In this document: positions 44,639 to 53,295 of the stretch, one piece after another
How positions within the stretch are numbered: the stretch's first letter is position 1
Layout: the number at the start of each line of letters is the position of its first letter
From: Streptomyces alboniger
GTDB lineage: Bacteria > Actinomycetota > Actinomycetes > Streptomycetales > Streptomycetaceae
Length of the DNA: 64,000 nt
Assembly: GCF_008704395.1 (NCBI RefSeq)
Contig: NZ_CP023695.1
Location: 5,394,001-5,458,000 of the forward strand
Direction of reading: 5' to 3'
Notes under the pieces: model-generated
The model's database searches: none
Seen by the model: the letters and a program-made list of their open reading frames with translations, nothing else
What the model was told of the DNA's origin: nothing
Made by a program: the position numbers and the translations under genes

Positions 44639-45751
44639 ATGACCGACGAGAGCAGAGCCGCCGCCGCGCGCAAGCGGGGGAAGCGCGGCCGCCGCCGCAA
44701 GCCGCGCGACAAGCGCAAGAAGGTGCTCGTCCTCTCGGCATGGGCCGCTGCCTCGGTGGTCGTCCTCGGCGGCACAGGCCTCGGCGTCGTCTACTTCAAG
44801 CTCAACGGCAACATCAAGGGCGTGGACATCAACGCCGCCCTCGGTACGGACCGGCCCGAGGACATCGACAACGGCTCCCAGGACATCCTCGTCCTCGGCT
44901 CCGACTCCCGCTCCGGGAAGAACGCCAAGTACGGCAAGGACGAGGGCGCAGCCCGCTCCGACACGGCGATGATCGTGCACGTCTACAAGGGCCACAAGAA
45001 GGCCAGCGTCGTCTCCATACCCCGCGACACCCTGATATCCCGGCCCGACTGCAAGACGGAGGACGGCACGACCGACCCCGGCGGGCAGCGGCAGATGTTC
45101 AACACGGCGTACGAGGTCGGCGGCCCCGCCTGCGCCGTCAAGACCGTCGAGAAGATGTCCGGCATCAGGATGGACCACTACGTCGAGGTGGACTTCACGG
45201 GCTTCAAGAAGCTCATCGACACCCTCGGCGGCGTCGACATCACCACCAAGAAGGACATCCGCGACAAGGACAGCCACCTCGACCTGGACGCCGGCACCCA
45301 CACCCTGAACGGTGAGCAGGCGCTCGGCCTGGTCCGCACCCGCCACGGCGTCGGCGACGGCAGCGACCTCGGCCGCATCCAGCTCCAGCAGGCCTTCATC
45401 AAGGCCCTGCTCGACCAGGTCAAGGAGGTCGGGCTCTTCGACAACTGGAAGAAGCTCTACGACCTGGCGAACGACGCGACCAGCGCCATCACCACGGACT
45501 CCGACCTGAACGACGTCAAGAGCCTCGCGAGCTTCGCGAACGGCCTCAAGGGCATCGGCGCCGGCGACATGAAGATGGTCACGATGCCCATCCAGTACGA
45601 CCCCGCCGACCCCAACCGCGTCCTGCCCCTCGAAGAGGCCGACCAGGAGGTCTGGGACGCGCTGCGGGCCGACAAGCCCATCCCCAAGTCCGCCACCGAG
45701 AAGTCCGCGGGCGACAAGGGCGCCGTCGGCTCCGTGGTGAGCAGCGAGTAG
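44639..45751 (+). CDS. LytR-CpsA-Psr (LCP) family cell-wall ligase
   Basis: A 370-residue protein. ATG 44639 gives a short, very basic cytosolic tail (RKRGKRGRRRKPRDKRKK), one membrane helix (VLVLSAWAAASVVVLGGTGLGVVYF) and an extracellular LCP domain. LCP signatures are ILVLGSDSRSG, ARSDTAMIVHV, VVSIPRDTLI, FTGFKKLIDTLGGVDI and GEQALGLVRTRHG, which carry the Arg and Asp residues that bind the pyrophosphate of lipid-linked glycans. The family transfers secondary wall polymers to peptidoglycan. The gene is conserved between rho and rpmE in Streptomyces. Confidence 0.93.
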   Translation: MTDESRAAAARKRGKRGRRRKPRDKRKKVLVLSAWAAASVVVLGGTGLGVVYFKLNGNIKGVDINAALGTDRPEDIDNGSQDILVLGSDSRSGKNAKYGKDEGAARSDTAMIVHVYKGHKKASVVSIPRDTLISRPDCKTEDGTTDPGGQRQMFNTAYEVGGPACAVKTVEKMSGIRMDHYVEVDFTGFKKLIDTLGGVDITTKKDIRDKDSHLDLDAGTHTLNGEQALGLVRTRHGVGDGSDLGRIQLQQAFIKALLDQVKEVGLFDNWKKLYDLANDATSAITTDSDLNDVKSLASFANGLKGIGAGDMKMVTMPIQYDPADPNRVLPLEEADQEVWDALRADKPIPKSATEKSAGDKGAVGSVVSSE

Positions 45752-45943
45752 TCCCTCCGCAAGGCGCCCCGCAAGGTCCCCGCAAGGTCCCCGCCAGGCC
45801 CCCCGAAGGCCCCTGGAATAGATCCCGGCCTCCCCCCGTTTTGGGAGATACGGCCGGTCCTGGCAGACTGGTACGTCGGCCCCGGTTCACGTACGAGCAA
45901 TCCGCGCGTACGACCCGGCGCCCTCCCGAAACTAGGAGACACC

Positions 45944-46165
45944 TTGAAGCGCGACATCCACCCCGAGTACGTCGAGACCCAGGTCAGCTGCACCTGTGGC
46001 GCCGAGTTCACCACCCGCAGCACGATCTCCAGCGGCACCGTCCGCGCCGAGGTCTGCTCCGAGTGCCACCCGTTCTACACGGGCAAGCAGAAGATCCTCG
46101 ACACCGGTGGCCGCGTGGCCCGCTTCGAGGCCCGCTTCGGCAAGGCCGCGGCTGCCAAGAAGTAG
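45944..46165 (+). CDS. rpmE: 50S ribosomal protein L31 (zinc-binding form)
   Basis: A 73-residue L31 with TTG start and TAGGAG ahead. Zinc ligands Cys16, Cys18, Cys38 and Cys41 are all present (SCTCGAEF and VCSECHPFY), so this is the C+ type, which in Streptomyces is replaced by a C-minus paralogue under zinc limitation. The sequence ends with a basic Ala/Lys tail. The 192-bp gap upstream holds short imperfect CCGCAAGGT repeats (45758-45800). Confidence 0.97.
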   Translation: MKRDIHPEYVETQVSCTCGAEFTTRSTISSGTVRAEVCSECHPFYTGKQKILDTGGRVARFEARFGKAAAAKK

Positions 46166-46174
46166 CGAGCCACT

Positions 46175-46225
46175 GCGCCGGTCATCGGCCGCCCTCGGGA
46201 GGGGGTGGCCGGGACCGGCGCTTTT
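46175..46225 (+). terminator. Intrinsic terminator after rpmE
   Basis: GCGCCGGTC (46175-46183) and GACCGGCGC (46213-46221) are perfect arms with a further inner CGGCC/GGCCG pair, followed by TTTT (46222-46225). It starts 10 bp after the rpmE stop and precedes prfA. Confidence 0.85.
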
Positions 46226-46294
46226 GCCGTCCCGCAGCCAATTCGCGTAGAACCTCGCGCGGAGAACCTTCGCGCAGAAAACCAGGAGCCCCCG

Positions 46295-47371
46295 ATGTTC
46301 GAGGCGGTCGAGGAACTGATCGGTGAACACGCCGATCTCGAGAAGAAGCTCGCCGACCCGTCGGTCCACGCCGACCAGGCCAACGCGCGCAAGCTCAACA
46401 AGCGCTACGCCGAGCTGACCCCGATCGTCGCGACTTACCGCTCCTGGAAGCAGACCGGGGACGACATCGAGACCGCCCGCGAGCTGGGAGCCGACGACCC
46501 CGAGTTCGCCGCCGAGGTCAAGGACCTGGAGCGCCGCCGCGAGGAGATCACCGAGAAGCTGCGGCTGCTGCTCGTGCCCCGGGACCCGTCCGACGACAAG
46601 GACGTCATCCTGGAGATCAAGGCGGGCGCGGGCGGCGACGAGTCAGCCCTGTTCGCCGGCGACCTGCTGCGCATGTACCTGCGGTACGCCGAGCGCGTCG
46701 GCTGGAAGACCGAGATCATCGACTCCACCGAGTCCGAGCTGGGCGGCTACAAGGACGTCCAGGTCGCCGTGAAGACCAAGGGCGGCCAGGGCGCCACCGA
46801 GCCCGGCCAGGGCGTCTGGGCCCGGCTCAAGTACGAGGGCGGCGTGCACCGCGTGCAGCGCGTGCCCTCCACCGAGTCGCAGGGCCGCATCCACACCTCC
46901 GCCGCCGGCGTCCTGGTGACGCCCGAGGCCGAGGAGATCGACGTCGAGATCCACGCGAACGACCTCAGGATCGACGTCTACCGCTCCTCGGGCCCCGGCG
47001 GCCAGTCCGTCAACACCACCGACTCCGCGGTGCGCATCACCCACCTGCCCACCGGCGTCGTCGCCTCCTGCCAGAACGAGAAGAGCCAGCTCCAGAACAA
47101 GGAGCAGGCCATGCGCATCCTGCGCTCCAGGCTGCTCGCGGCGGCCCAGGAGGAAGCGGAGAGCAAGGCCGCGGACGCCCGCCGCAGCCAGGTCCGCACC
47201 GTCGACCGCTCCGAGAAGATCCGGACGTACAACTTCCCCGAAAACCGGATCTCGGACCACCGCGTCGGCTTCAAGGCGTACAACTTGGACCAGGTGCTCG
47301 ACGGCGAACTCGACGCGGTCATCCAGGCCTGCGTCGACGCGGACTCCGCGGCCAAGCTCGCGGCAGCCTGA
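46295..47371 (+). CDS. prfA: Peptide chain release factor 1
   Basis: A 358-residue RF1 reading UAA and UAG. ATG 46295 ([19 protein letters not shown]) is the standard N-terminus, with CAGGAG ahead; the frame is open upstream through the rpmE terminator without homology. The catalytic GGQ is in [20 protein letters not shown] (near residues 234-236); other family blocks are [21 protein letters not shown] and [19 protein letters not shown]. It is followed 39 bp later by prmC, whose product methylates this glutamine. Confidence 0.97.
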   Translation: MFEAVEELIGEHADLEKKLADPSVHADQANARKLNKRYAELTPIVATYRSWKQTGDDIETARELGADDPEFAAEVKDLERRREEITEKLRLLLVPRDPSDDKDVILEIKAGAGGDESALFAGDLLRMYLRYAERVGWKTEIIDSTESELGGYKDVQVAVKTKGGQGATEPGQGVWARLKYEGGVHRVQRVPSTESQGRIHTSAAGVLVTPEAEEIDVEIHANDLRIDVYRSSGPGGQSVNTTDSAVRITHLPTGVVASCQNEKSQLQNKEQAMRILRSRLLAAAQEEAESKAADARRSQVRTVDRSEKIRTYNFPENRISDHRVGFKAYNLDQVLDGELDAVIQACVDADSAAKLAAA

Positions 47372-47410
47372 CGCCCCCAATCCCTCGTACGACGCCCCCG
47401 GAGGACCAGC

Positions 47411-48256
47411 GTGAACCTGCTGCTCGCGGAAGTGGCCCAGGCCACCCAGCGGCTGGCCGACGCCGGCGTGCCCTCGCCGCGCAACGACGCGGAGGAGCTG
47501 GCCGCCTTCGTGCACGGCGTGAAGCGGGGCGAGCTGCACTCCGTCAAGGACGCCGACTTCGACGCCCGCTACTGGGAGACGATCGCGCGCCGTGAGGCCC
47601 GCGAGCCGCTCCAGCACATCACCGGGCGCGCCTACTTCCGCTACCTGGAGCTCCAGGTCGGACCCGGCGTCTTCGTGCCGCGCCCCGAGACCGAGTCGGT
47701 GGTCGGCTGGGCCATAGACGCGGTGCGCGCGATGGACGTCGTCGAGCCGCTCATCGTCGACCTGTGCACCGGTTCCGGCGCCATCGCGCTCGCCCTGGCC
47801 CAGGAGGTGCCGCGCTCGCGCGTGCACGCCGTGGAGCTGTCCGAGGACGCCCTGAAGTGGACGCGCAAGAACGTCGAGGGATCCAGGGTCAAGCTCGTCC
47901 AGGGCGACGCCCTCGACGCGTTCCCCGAGCTGGACGGCCAGGTCGACCTGGTGGTCTCCAACCCGCCGTACATCCCGCTCACCGAATGGGAGTACGTCGC
48001 CCCGGAGGCCCGTGACTACGACCCCCAGCTCGCCCTGTTCTCCGGTGAGGACGGACTCGAACTGATCCGCGGCATCGAGCGCACCGCCCACCGGCTCCTG
48101 CGCCCGGGGGGCGTCGTCGTCATCGAACACGCCGACACCCAGGGCGGCCAGGTCCCCTGGATCTTCACCGAGGAACGGGGCTGGGCCGACGCGGCCGACC
48201 ACCCCGACCTCAACAACAGGCCGCGCTTCGCGACCGCCCGCAAGGCGATGCCGTGA
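47411..48256 (+). CDS. prmC: Release factor glutamine methyltransferase
   Basis: A 281-residue SAM-dependent methyltransferase; GTG start with GGAGGA ahead. The N-terminal helical domain precedes the Rossmann core with VDLCTGSGAIALALAQEVPRSRVHAVELS (SAM binding) and the diagnostic VVSNPPYIP catalytic motif. It N5-methylates the GGQ glutamine of release factors, and lies directly after prfA as usual. Confidence 0.97.
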   Translation: MNLLLAEVAQATQRLADAGVPSPRNDAEELAAFVHGVKRGELHSVKDADFDARYWETIARREAREPLQHITGRAYFRYLELQVGPGVFVPRPETESVVGWAIDAVRAMDVVEPLIVDLCTGSGAIALALAQEVPRSRVHAVELSEDALKWTRKNVEGSRVKLVQGDALDAFPELDGQVDLVVSNPPYIPLTEWEYVAPEARDYDPQLALFSGEDGLELIRGIERTAHRLLRPGGVVVIEHADTQGGQVPWIFTEERGWADAADHPDLNNRPRFATARKAMP

Positions 48257-48302
48257 CAATCATGACTTCAAGGCAGCAGTACGTGTACGAGGAGGCCCGC
48301 TA

Positions 48303-48950
48303 ATGGCACGGCGATACGACACCAACGACGCGACCGACCGCTCGACCGGTCTGCGCGAGGCCGCGTCCGCCGTCCGCCGCGGCGAGCTGGTCGTGCTGCC
48401 CACCGACACCGTGTACGGCATCGGTGCCGACGCCTTCAGCCCGGAGGCGTGCGCCGACCTGCTCGACGCCAAGGGCCGCGGCCGCAACATGCCGACCCCC
48501 GTCCTCATCGGCTCCCCGAACACCCTGCACGGCCTGGTCACCGACTTCTCCGAGATGGCCTGGGAGCTGGTCGACGCCTTCTGGCCCGGCGCCCTGACCC
48601 TGGTCGCCAAGCAGCAGCCGTCCCTCCAGTGGGACCTCGGCGACACCCGCGGCACGGTCGCCATCCGCATGCCGCTGCACCCCGTCGCCATCGAACTGCT
48701 CACCGAGGTCGGCCCGATGGCCGTCTCCTCCGCCAACCTCACCGGGCACCCCGCCCCAGAGGACTGCGACGCCGCGCAGGACATGCTGGGCGACTCCGTC
48801 TCCGTGTACCTGGACGGCGGCCCGACCCCCGGTATCGTCCCCTCGTCCATCGTCGACGTCACGGGCAGGGTGCCGGTGCTGCTCCGCGCGGGCGCCCTGG
48901 ACGCGGACGAGCTGCGCAAGGTGGTACCCGACCTCGAGGTGGCGAATTGA
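48303..48950 (+). CDS. L-threonylcarbamoyladenylate synthase (Sua5/YciO/YrdC)
   Basis: A 215-residue YrdC-fold protein: GELVVLPTDTVYGIGADAFSPEA is the ligand-binding N-terminal part, followed by KGRGRNMPTPVLIG, the FWPGALTLV loop, VAIRMPLH and VSSANLTGHP. It makes threonylcarbamoyl-AMP for the t6A modification of ANN-decoding tRNAs. There is no extra C-terminal Sua5 domain, so it is the short TsaC-like form. Its stop overlaps the TTG start of the next gene. Confidence 0.93.
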   Translation: MARRYDTNDATDRSTGLREAASAVRRGELVVLPTDTVYGIGADAFSPEACADLLDAKGRGRNMPTPVLIGSPNTLHGLVTDFSEMAWELVDAFWPGALTLVAKQQPSLQWDLGDTRGTVAIRMPLHPVAIELLTEVGPMAVSSANLTGHPAPEDCDAAQDMLGDSVSVYLDGGPTPGIVPSSIVDVTGRVPVLLRAGALDADELRKVVPDLEVAN

Positions 48951-49600
48951 CAGCCCCTGAGACGGGGCGTGGCATAGCGGGCTTCCCGGGCTCTGCGGGC
49001 ACCTTCCGCATCCTCCACGTCAGCACCGGCAACGTGTGCCGCTCGCCGATCACCGAGCGGCTGACCCGGCACGCCCTGGCCGACCGCCTCGGCGACCCCC
49101 TCACCGGCGGCCTGATCGTGGAGAGCGCGGGCACCTGGGGCCACGAGGGCGCCCCCATGGAGACCAACGCCGAGACGGTCCTCGCGGACTTCGGGGCGGA
49201 CCCCACCGGTTTCATGGGGCGCGAGCTGCTCGACGACCACGTCATCCGCGCCGACCTGGTCCTGACCGCCACCCGCGACCACCGGGCGCAGGTCATCTCC
49301 ATGGGCCACTCGGCGGGCCTGCGCACCTTCACGCTCAAGGAGTTCACCCGGCTGGTGCGCGCCATAGACCCGACGACCCTGCCGGAGCCGGACGGCAACG
49401 GCGTGGTGGAGCGCGCCCGCGCCCTGGTGCGGGCCGCCGCCGCCCTGCGCGGCTGGCTGCTCGCGCCCAACGTGGAGGCCGACGAGGTGTACGACCCCTA
49501 CGGTGCGCCCCTGCCGTTCTTCCGGTCCGTGGGCGACGAGATCAACCAGGCCCTCGACCCCGTCGTGACGGCGCTGACCGGGGTGCCCGCACACACGTAG
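48947..49600 (+). CDS. Low-molecular-weight tyrosine phosphatase-like protein with Cys-to-Ser change
   Basis: A 217-residue protein; TTG start inside an ATTGA overlap with the preceding gene. The fold and motifs are those of low-molecular-weight protein tyrosine phosphatases: FRILHVSTGNVCRSPITERL as the P-loop, ESAGTWG, and a late DPYG that carries the general acid Asp. In active enzymes the P-loop is C-x5-R; here the nucleophile position is Ser26 (AGC), while Cys31 and Arg32 are kept. Classical catalysis should be lost or altered. It may act as a phosphotyrosine binder or use another nucleophile. Confidence 0.85.
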   Translation: MTAPETGRGIAGFPGSAGTFRILHVSTGNVCRSPITERLTRHALADRLGDPLTGGLIVESAGTWGHEGAPMETNAETVLADFGADPTGFMGRELLDDHVIRADLVLTATRDHRAQVISMGHSAGLRTFTLKEFTRLVRAIDPTTLPEPDGNGVVERARALVRAAAALRGWLLAPNVEADEVYDPYGAPLPFFRSVGDEINQALDPVVTALTGVPAHT

Positions 49601-49677
49601 CCGGATCGGCGTGCCCGCCCCCGGGCAGCGGCCTACATTGGATCTGAGGTCATCCCCGCCAGGCCCCGGAGCCCACG

Positions 49678-50949
49678 ATGCCGCTCAGTACGGTCAGCAC
49701 CGCACCCACCGCCCACGAGGCGTCGTACACCGATCTCGACGCGCTGCGCCGACAGGACCCCGAGCTGGCCGACGTCCTCATCGCCGAGGCCGCCCGGCAG
49801 GCCGAGGGGCTCCAGCTGGTGGCCGCCGAGAACTTCACCTCGCCCGCCGTCCTGACCGCCCTCGGCTCCCCGCTCGCCAACAAGTACGCCGAGGGCTACC
49901 CCGGCGCCCGCCACCACGGCGGCTGCGAGCTGGTCGACATCGCCGAGCGGATCGCCGTCGACCGCGCCAAGGCCCTCTTCGGCGCCGAACACGCCAACGT
50001 ACAGGCGCACTCCGGGTCCTCCGCCGTCCTCGCCGCGTACGCCGCGCTGCTGCGGCCCGGCGACACCGTCCTCGCGATGGGCCTGCCGTACGGCGGCCAC
50101 CTCACGCACGGCTCGCCCGCGAACTTCTCCGGGCGGTGGTTCGACTTCGTCGGCTACGGCGTCGACGCCGAGAGCGGGCTGATCGACTACGACCAGGTGC
50201 ACACCCTCGCCCGCAGCCACCGCCCCAAGGCGATCGTCTGCGGCTCGATCTCCTATCCGCGGCACATCGACTACGCGGCCTTCCGCGAGATCGCCGACGA
50301 CGTGGGCGCCTATCTCATCGCCGACGCGGCGCACCCCATGGGCCTGGTCGCCGGGGGAGCGGCGCCGAACCCCGTGCCGCACGCCGACGTCGTCTGCGCC
50401 ACCACCCACAAGGTCCTGCGCGGCCCCAGGGGCGGCCTCCTGCTGTGCGGGGCGGACCTGGCGGAACGGATCGACCGGGCGGTCTTCCCGTTCACGCAGG
50501 GCGGCGCCCAGATGCACACGATCGCCGCCAAGGCCGTCGCGTTCGGCGAGGCGGCGGCACCCGCCTTCACGGCGTACGCCCATCAGGTCGTCGCCAACGC
50601 GCGGACGCTGGCGCAGGGCCTGGCCGCGGCCGGGTTCGCGGTCACCACCGAAGGCACGGACACCCATCTGGTGCTGGCCGACCCCGCGCCCCTCGGCGTC
50701 GAGGCGCACACCGCCCGCGGCAGGCTCGCGGCGGCCGGTATCGTCCTGGACACCTGCGCGCTGCCGCACGGCGAGGCCCGCGGGCTGCGCCTCGGCAGCG
50801 CCGCCGTCACGACCCAGGGCATGACCGCCCCCGAGATGGCACGGATCGCCGGGCTGATGGCCGACGCGGTCCGTGACGCCGCGGAGATCCCGAACGTACG
50901 AGAAGAGGTCCGTGAACTGGCGGGGAGATTTCCGCCGTATCCGGGATAG
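49678..50949 (+). CDS. glyA: Serine hydroxymethyltransferase
   Basis: A 423-residue PLP enzyme interconverting serine and glycine with tetrahydrofolate. The PLP lysine is in ATTHKVLRGPRGG; other blocks are LQLVAAENFTSPAVL, NKYAEGYPGARHHGGCELVD, AHSGSSAVLAAYAAL and LIADAAHPMGLVAGG. Several blocks deviate from the usual form (for example ARHHGG for YYGG, and AHPMGLVAGG for AHIAGLVA), so it is a divergent member. A second glyA elsewhere in the genome would be expected. CGGAG precedes the ATG. Confidence 0.9.
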   Translation: MPLSTVSTAPTAHEASYTDLDALRRQDPELADVLIAEAARQAEGLQLVAAENFTSPAVLTALGSPLANKYAEGYPGARHHGGCELVDIAERIAVDRAKALFGAEHANVQAHSGSSAVLAAYAALLRPGDTVLAMGLPYGGHLTHGSPANFSGRWFDFVGYGVDAESGLIDYDQVHTLARSHRPKAIVCGSISYPRHIDYAAFREIADDVGAYLIADAAHPMGLVAGGAAPNPVPHADVVCATTHKVLRGPRGGLLLCGADLAERIDRAVFPFTQGGAQMHTIAAKAVAFGEAAAPAFTAYAHQVVANARTLAQGLAAAGFAVTTEGTDTHLVLADPAPLGVEAHTARGRLAAAGIVLDTCALPHGEARGLRLGSAAVTTQGMTAPEMARIAGLMADAVRDAAEIPNVREEVRELAGRFPPYPG

Positions 50950-51034
50950 GACGGGGTAGGCGCGTCAGGGACGTAGGCGTACTCGTGCAACCATCGTCGC
51001 TACCCGGAAGTCCCCAACCGTATGCGCGCAAAGC

Positions 51035-51040
51035 TAGGGT
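51035..51040 (+). promoter_or_regulatory. -10 element upstream of the wecA-like gene
   Basis: TAGGGT fits the TAnnnT form. A start near 51047 would lie after GTG 51041, which argues that translation begins at GTG 51080 rather than at 51041. No clear -35 is visible. Confidence 0.4.
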
Positions 51041-51079
51041 GTGGGGCTGAGATGGCCAGCGATACCTGTGGGGAAGCCC

Positions 51080-52390
51080 GTGCGTGAATACCTGCTGACG
51101 CTCTGCATCACGGCCGCGGTGACCTACTTGCTGACCGGGCCGGTGCGGAAGTTCGCGATCGTGGCCGGCGCGATGCCGGAGATCCGCGCTCGTGACGTGC
51201 ACCGGGAGCCCACGCCCCGGCTCGGCGGGATCGCGATGTTCTTCGGCCTGTGCGCGGGCCTGCTGGTCGCCGACCACCTGCCGAACCTGAACGCGGTCTT
51301 CGAGAACTCCAACGAGCCGCGCGCCCTGCTCTCCGGAGCGGCGCTGATCTGGCTGATCGGCGTCCTGGACGACAAGTTCGAGATCGACGCCCTGATCAAG
51401 CTCGGCGGTCAGATGATCGCCGCCGGCGTCATGGTGATGCAGGGCCTGACGATCCTGTGGATCCCGGTCCCCGGCGTCGGCACGGTCTCGCTGACCTCCG
51501 GCCAGGGCACGCTGCTGACGGTCGCGCTCGTCGTCATCACCATCAACGCCGTCAACTTCGTGGACGGCCTCGACGGCCTCGCGGCGGGCATGGTCTGCAT
51601 CGCCTCCGCCGCGTCCTTCATGTACGCCTACCGCATCTGGTACGGCTACGGCATCGAGGCGGCGGCCCCCGCCACGCTCTTCGCCGCGATCCTCATGGGC
51701 ATGTGCCTCGGTTTCCTGCCGCACAACATGCACCCCGCCCGGATCTTCATGGGCGACTCGGGGTCGATGCTGATCGGGCTGATCCTCGCGGCGGGCGCCA
51801 TCTCCGTCACCGGGCAGGTCGACCCGGCGGCCATGAAGCTGAACTTCGGCGGCACCCGCGACGCCACCCACGCGATGCTGCCGGTCTTCATCCCGCTCCT
51901 GATGCCGCTGACGATCATCGCGATCCCCTTCGCCGACCTGGTGCTCGCGATCGTGCGGCGCACCTGGAACGGCAAGTCGCCCTTCGCGGCCGACCGCGGC
52001 CACCTGCACCACCGGCTCCTGGAGATCGGCCACTCGCACAGCCGCGCGGTCCTGATCATGTACTTCTGGTCGGCCCTCATCGCCTTCGGCACCGTCGCGT
52101 ACTCGGTGCACTCCACCAGCGTGTGGATCCTGCTGCTCATCGTCGCGCTGAGCGCGCTGGGCCTCGTACTGCTTCTGCTGCCGCGCTTCACACCGCGCAC
52201 CCCGCGCTGGGCCGAGTCCTTCGTGCCGCCGCGCTACCGGCGCCGCCGCGCGGAGAGCGCCGCCCAGGAGGCGCCCACCGCCCCCCTCGCCGCGCCCGTC
52301 GCCCCGGTGCGTGAGCTGAGCGCCCTGAAGCTGCACGGCAGTACCGCGGTGTCCGAGAGGCCCCGTGTACGGTCGCCTGAGCGGGAGTAG
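51080..52390 (+). CDS. Undecaprenyl-phosphate GlcNAc-1-phosphate transferase-like (WecA/MraY family)
   Basis: A 436-residue polytopic membrane protein; GTG 51080 (VREYLLTLCITAAVTYLLTG) has GGGGAAG ahead. It has about eleven membrane segments. Family motifs are REPTPRLGG, the DD pair in GVLDDKFEIDALIKLGGQ, NFVDGLDGLAAG, FMGDSGSMLIG and the terminal ADRGHLHHRLLEIGHSH histidine motif. The last 65 residues are a polar tail. It couples a sugar phosphate to undecaprenyl phosphate to start wall-polymer or glycan synthesis. It is conserved just upstream of the atp operon in Streptomyces. Confidence 0.92.
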   Translation: MREYLLTLCITAAVTYLLTGPVRKFAIVAGAMPEIRARDVHREPTPRLGGIAMFFGLCAGLLVADHLPNLNAVFENSNEPRALLSGAALIWLIGVLDDKFEIDALIKLGGQMIAAGVMVMQGLTILWIPVPGVGTVSLTSGQGTLLTVALVVITINAVNFVDGLDGLAAGMVCIASAASFMYAYRIWYGYGIEAAAPATLFAAILMGMCLGFLPHNMHPARIFMGDSGSMLIGLILAAGAISVTGQVDPAAMKLNFGGTRDATHAMLPVFIPLLMPLTIIAIPFADLVLAIVRRTWNGKSPFAADRGHLHHRLLEIGHSHSRAVLIMYFWSALIAFGTVAYSVHSTSVWILLLIVALSALGLVLLLLPRFTPRTPRWAESFVPPRYRRRRAESAAQEAPTAPLAAPVAPVRELSALKLHGSTAVSERPRVRSPERE

Positions 52391-52450
52391 GCGCGGCTAT
52401 CACCTGTGACGCGCTCGGGTCCATCGCGAAACACGCGGCGGGGCCCGATC

Positions 52451-52529
52451 GTGTGATGGTCAGCACACTTTCAGGTAAAGACTGCATCAAATAGTTTGTG
52501 ATACGGTTCACGAGAACCCGAGATATATT
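52451..52529 (+). promoter_or_regulatory. ATP synthase operon promoter with Rex-like and second palindrome
   Basis: The 269-bp gap before atpI holds TGTGA-TACGGT-TCACG (52497-52512), which within TTGTGAT-ACGG-TTCACGA matches 12 of 14 fixed positions of the Rex operator. A -10 TATATT lies at 52524-52529, and a second inverted repeat GTGTG-N8-CACAC at 52451-52468. There is no good -35; the first palindrome occupies it. A redox-sensing (Rex) or Crp-type regulator is likely. The start would be near 52536. Confidence 0.6.
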
Positions 52530-52659
52530 GGGGCGGCCCCGACGAGATCGGCCGCCTTGGTGAGGTGCGCCTCTACGTGTCCGGGCCAAGGCCTTCGCTC
52601 GACCTTCGCTCGACGATCGCAATGCCACGTCCCCAAATTCCGCCGGAGGAGCTGCCGCC

Positions 52660-53073
52660 ATGCAGTCCAACGACGCCCGCACACTCCTGCACTGTGCCCT
52701 GCCCACCGCTGCCGCGGGTGCGGCGGGGGTCGCGGTCAGCGCCGCCGTAGCCGGCGGCAAGGGTGCGCTCGGTGCCACCTTCGGCGCACTGGTCGTCCTG
52801 CTGTTCATGGGCGGTGGCCTTGTGGCCCTACAGCGAGGTGCGCGTTCTTTCCCCCATCTGTTCCAGATGATGGGTCTGCTGGTGTACACCGTCCAGATCC
52901 TGGTGCTGATGGTCGCCCTCACCGCGCTGCGCGGTACGTCGGCCTTCAATCACAAGTGCTTCGCGTTCACCCTGCTCGCCGCCACTCTGGTGTGGATGGG
53001 AGCGCAGGTGCGCTCCCATATGAAGGCCAAGGTCCTCTACGTGGAGCCGGAATCCGCCCGGCCGCAATCGTGA
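52660..53073 (+). CDS. atpI: ATP synthase operon protein I
   Basis: A 137-residue protein with four hydrophobic segments (LPTAAAGAAGVAVSAAVAG, LGATFGALVVLLFMGGGLVAL, MMGLLVYTVQILVLMVALTAL, FTLLAATLVWMGAQV). Its position as the first gene of the atp operon identifies AtpI; the sequence itself is weakly conserved. The family helps assembly of the c-ring. CGGAGGAG precedes the ATG. A 222-bp gap follows, with a TATGGT (53112-53117) that could be a second promoter for atpB onward. Confidence 0.88.
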   Translation: MQSNDARTLLHCALPTAAAGAAGVAVSAAVAGGKGALGATFGALVVLLFMGGGLVALQRGARSFPHLFQMMGLLVYTVQILVLMVALTALRGTSAFNHKCFAFTLLAATLVWMGAQVRSHMKAKVLYVEPESARPQS

Positions 53074-53295
53074 GCTGTAGGGCCAGCGTAAGAAGGCCTC
53101 CGCTCATTTGCTATGGTCTCGCCACAACTGCGGCAGAGCTGGCGCGGGAGGCGGCCGTGCCTGTGAAGCCTTACGGCTCGGAGCCCAGCCGCCGCCCCCA
53201 AATCCGCAAGTCCAGTCCAGTGCCGCTCCGCGGTCGTATGCCGCGCCGACACATCGAGGTTGCCGTACCCATGCGCCACGCTGAAGGAGCTCGCG

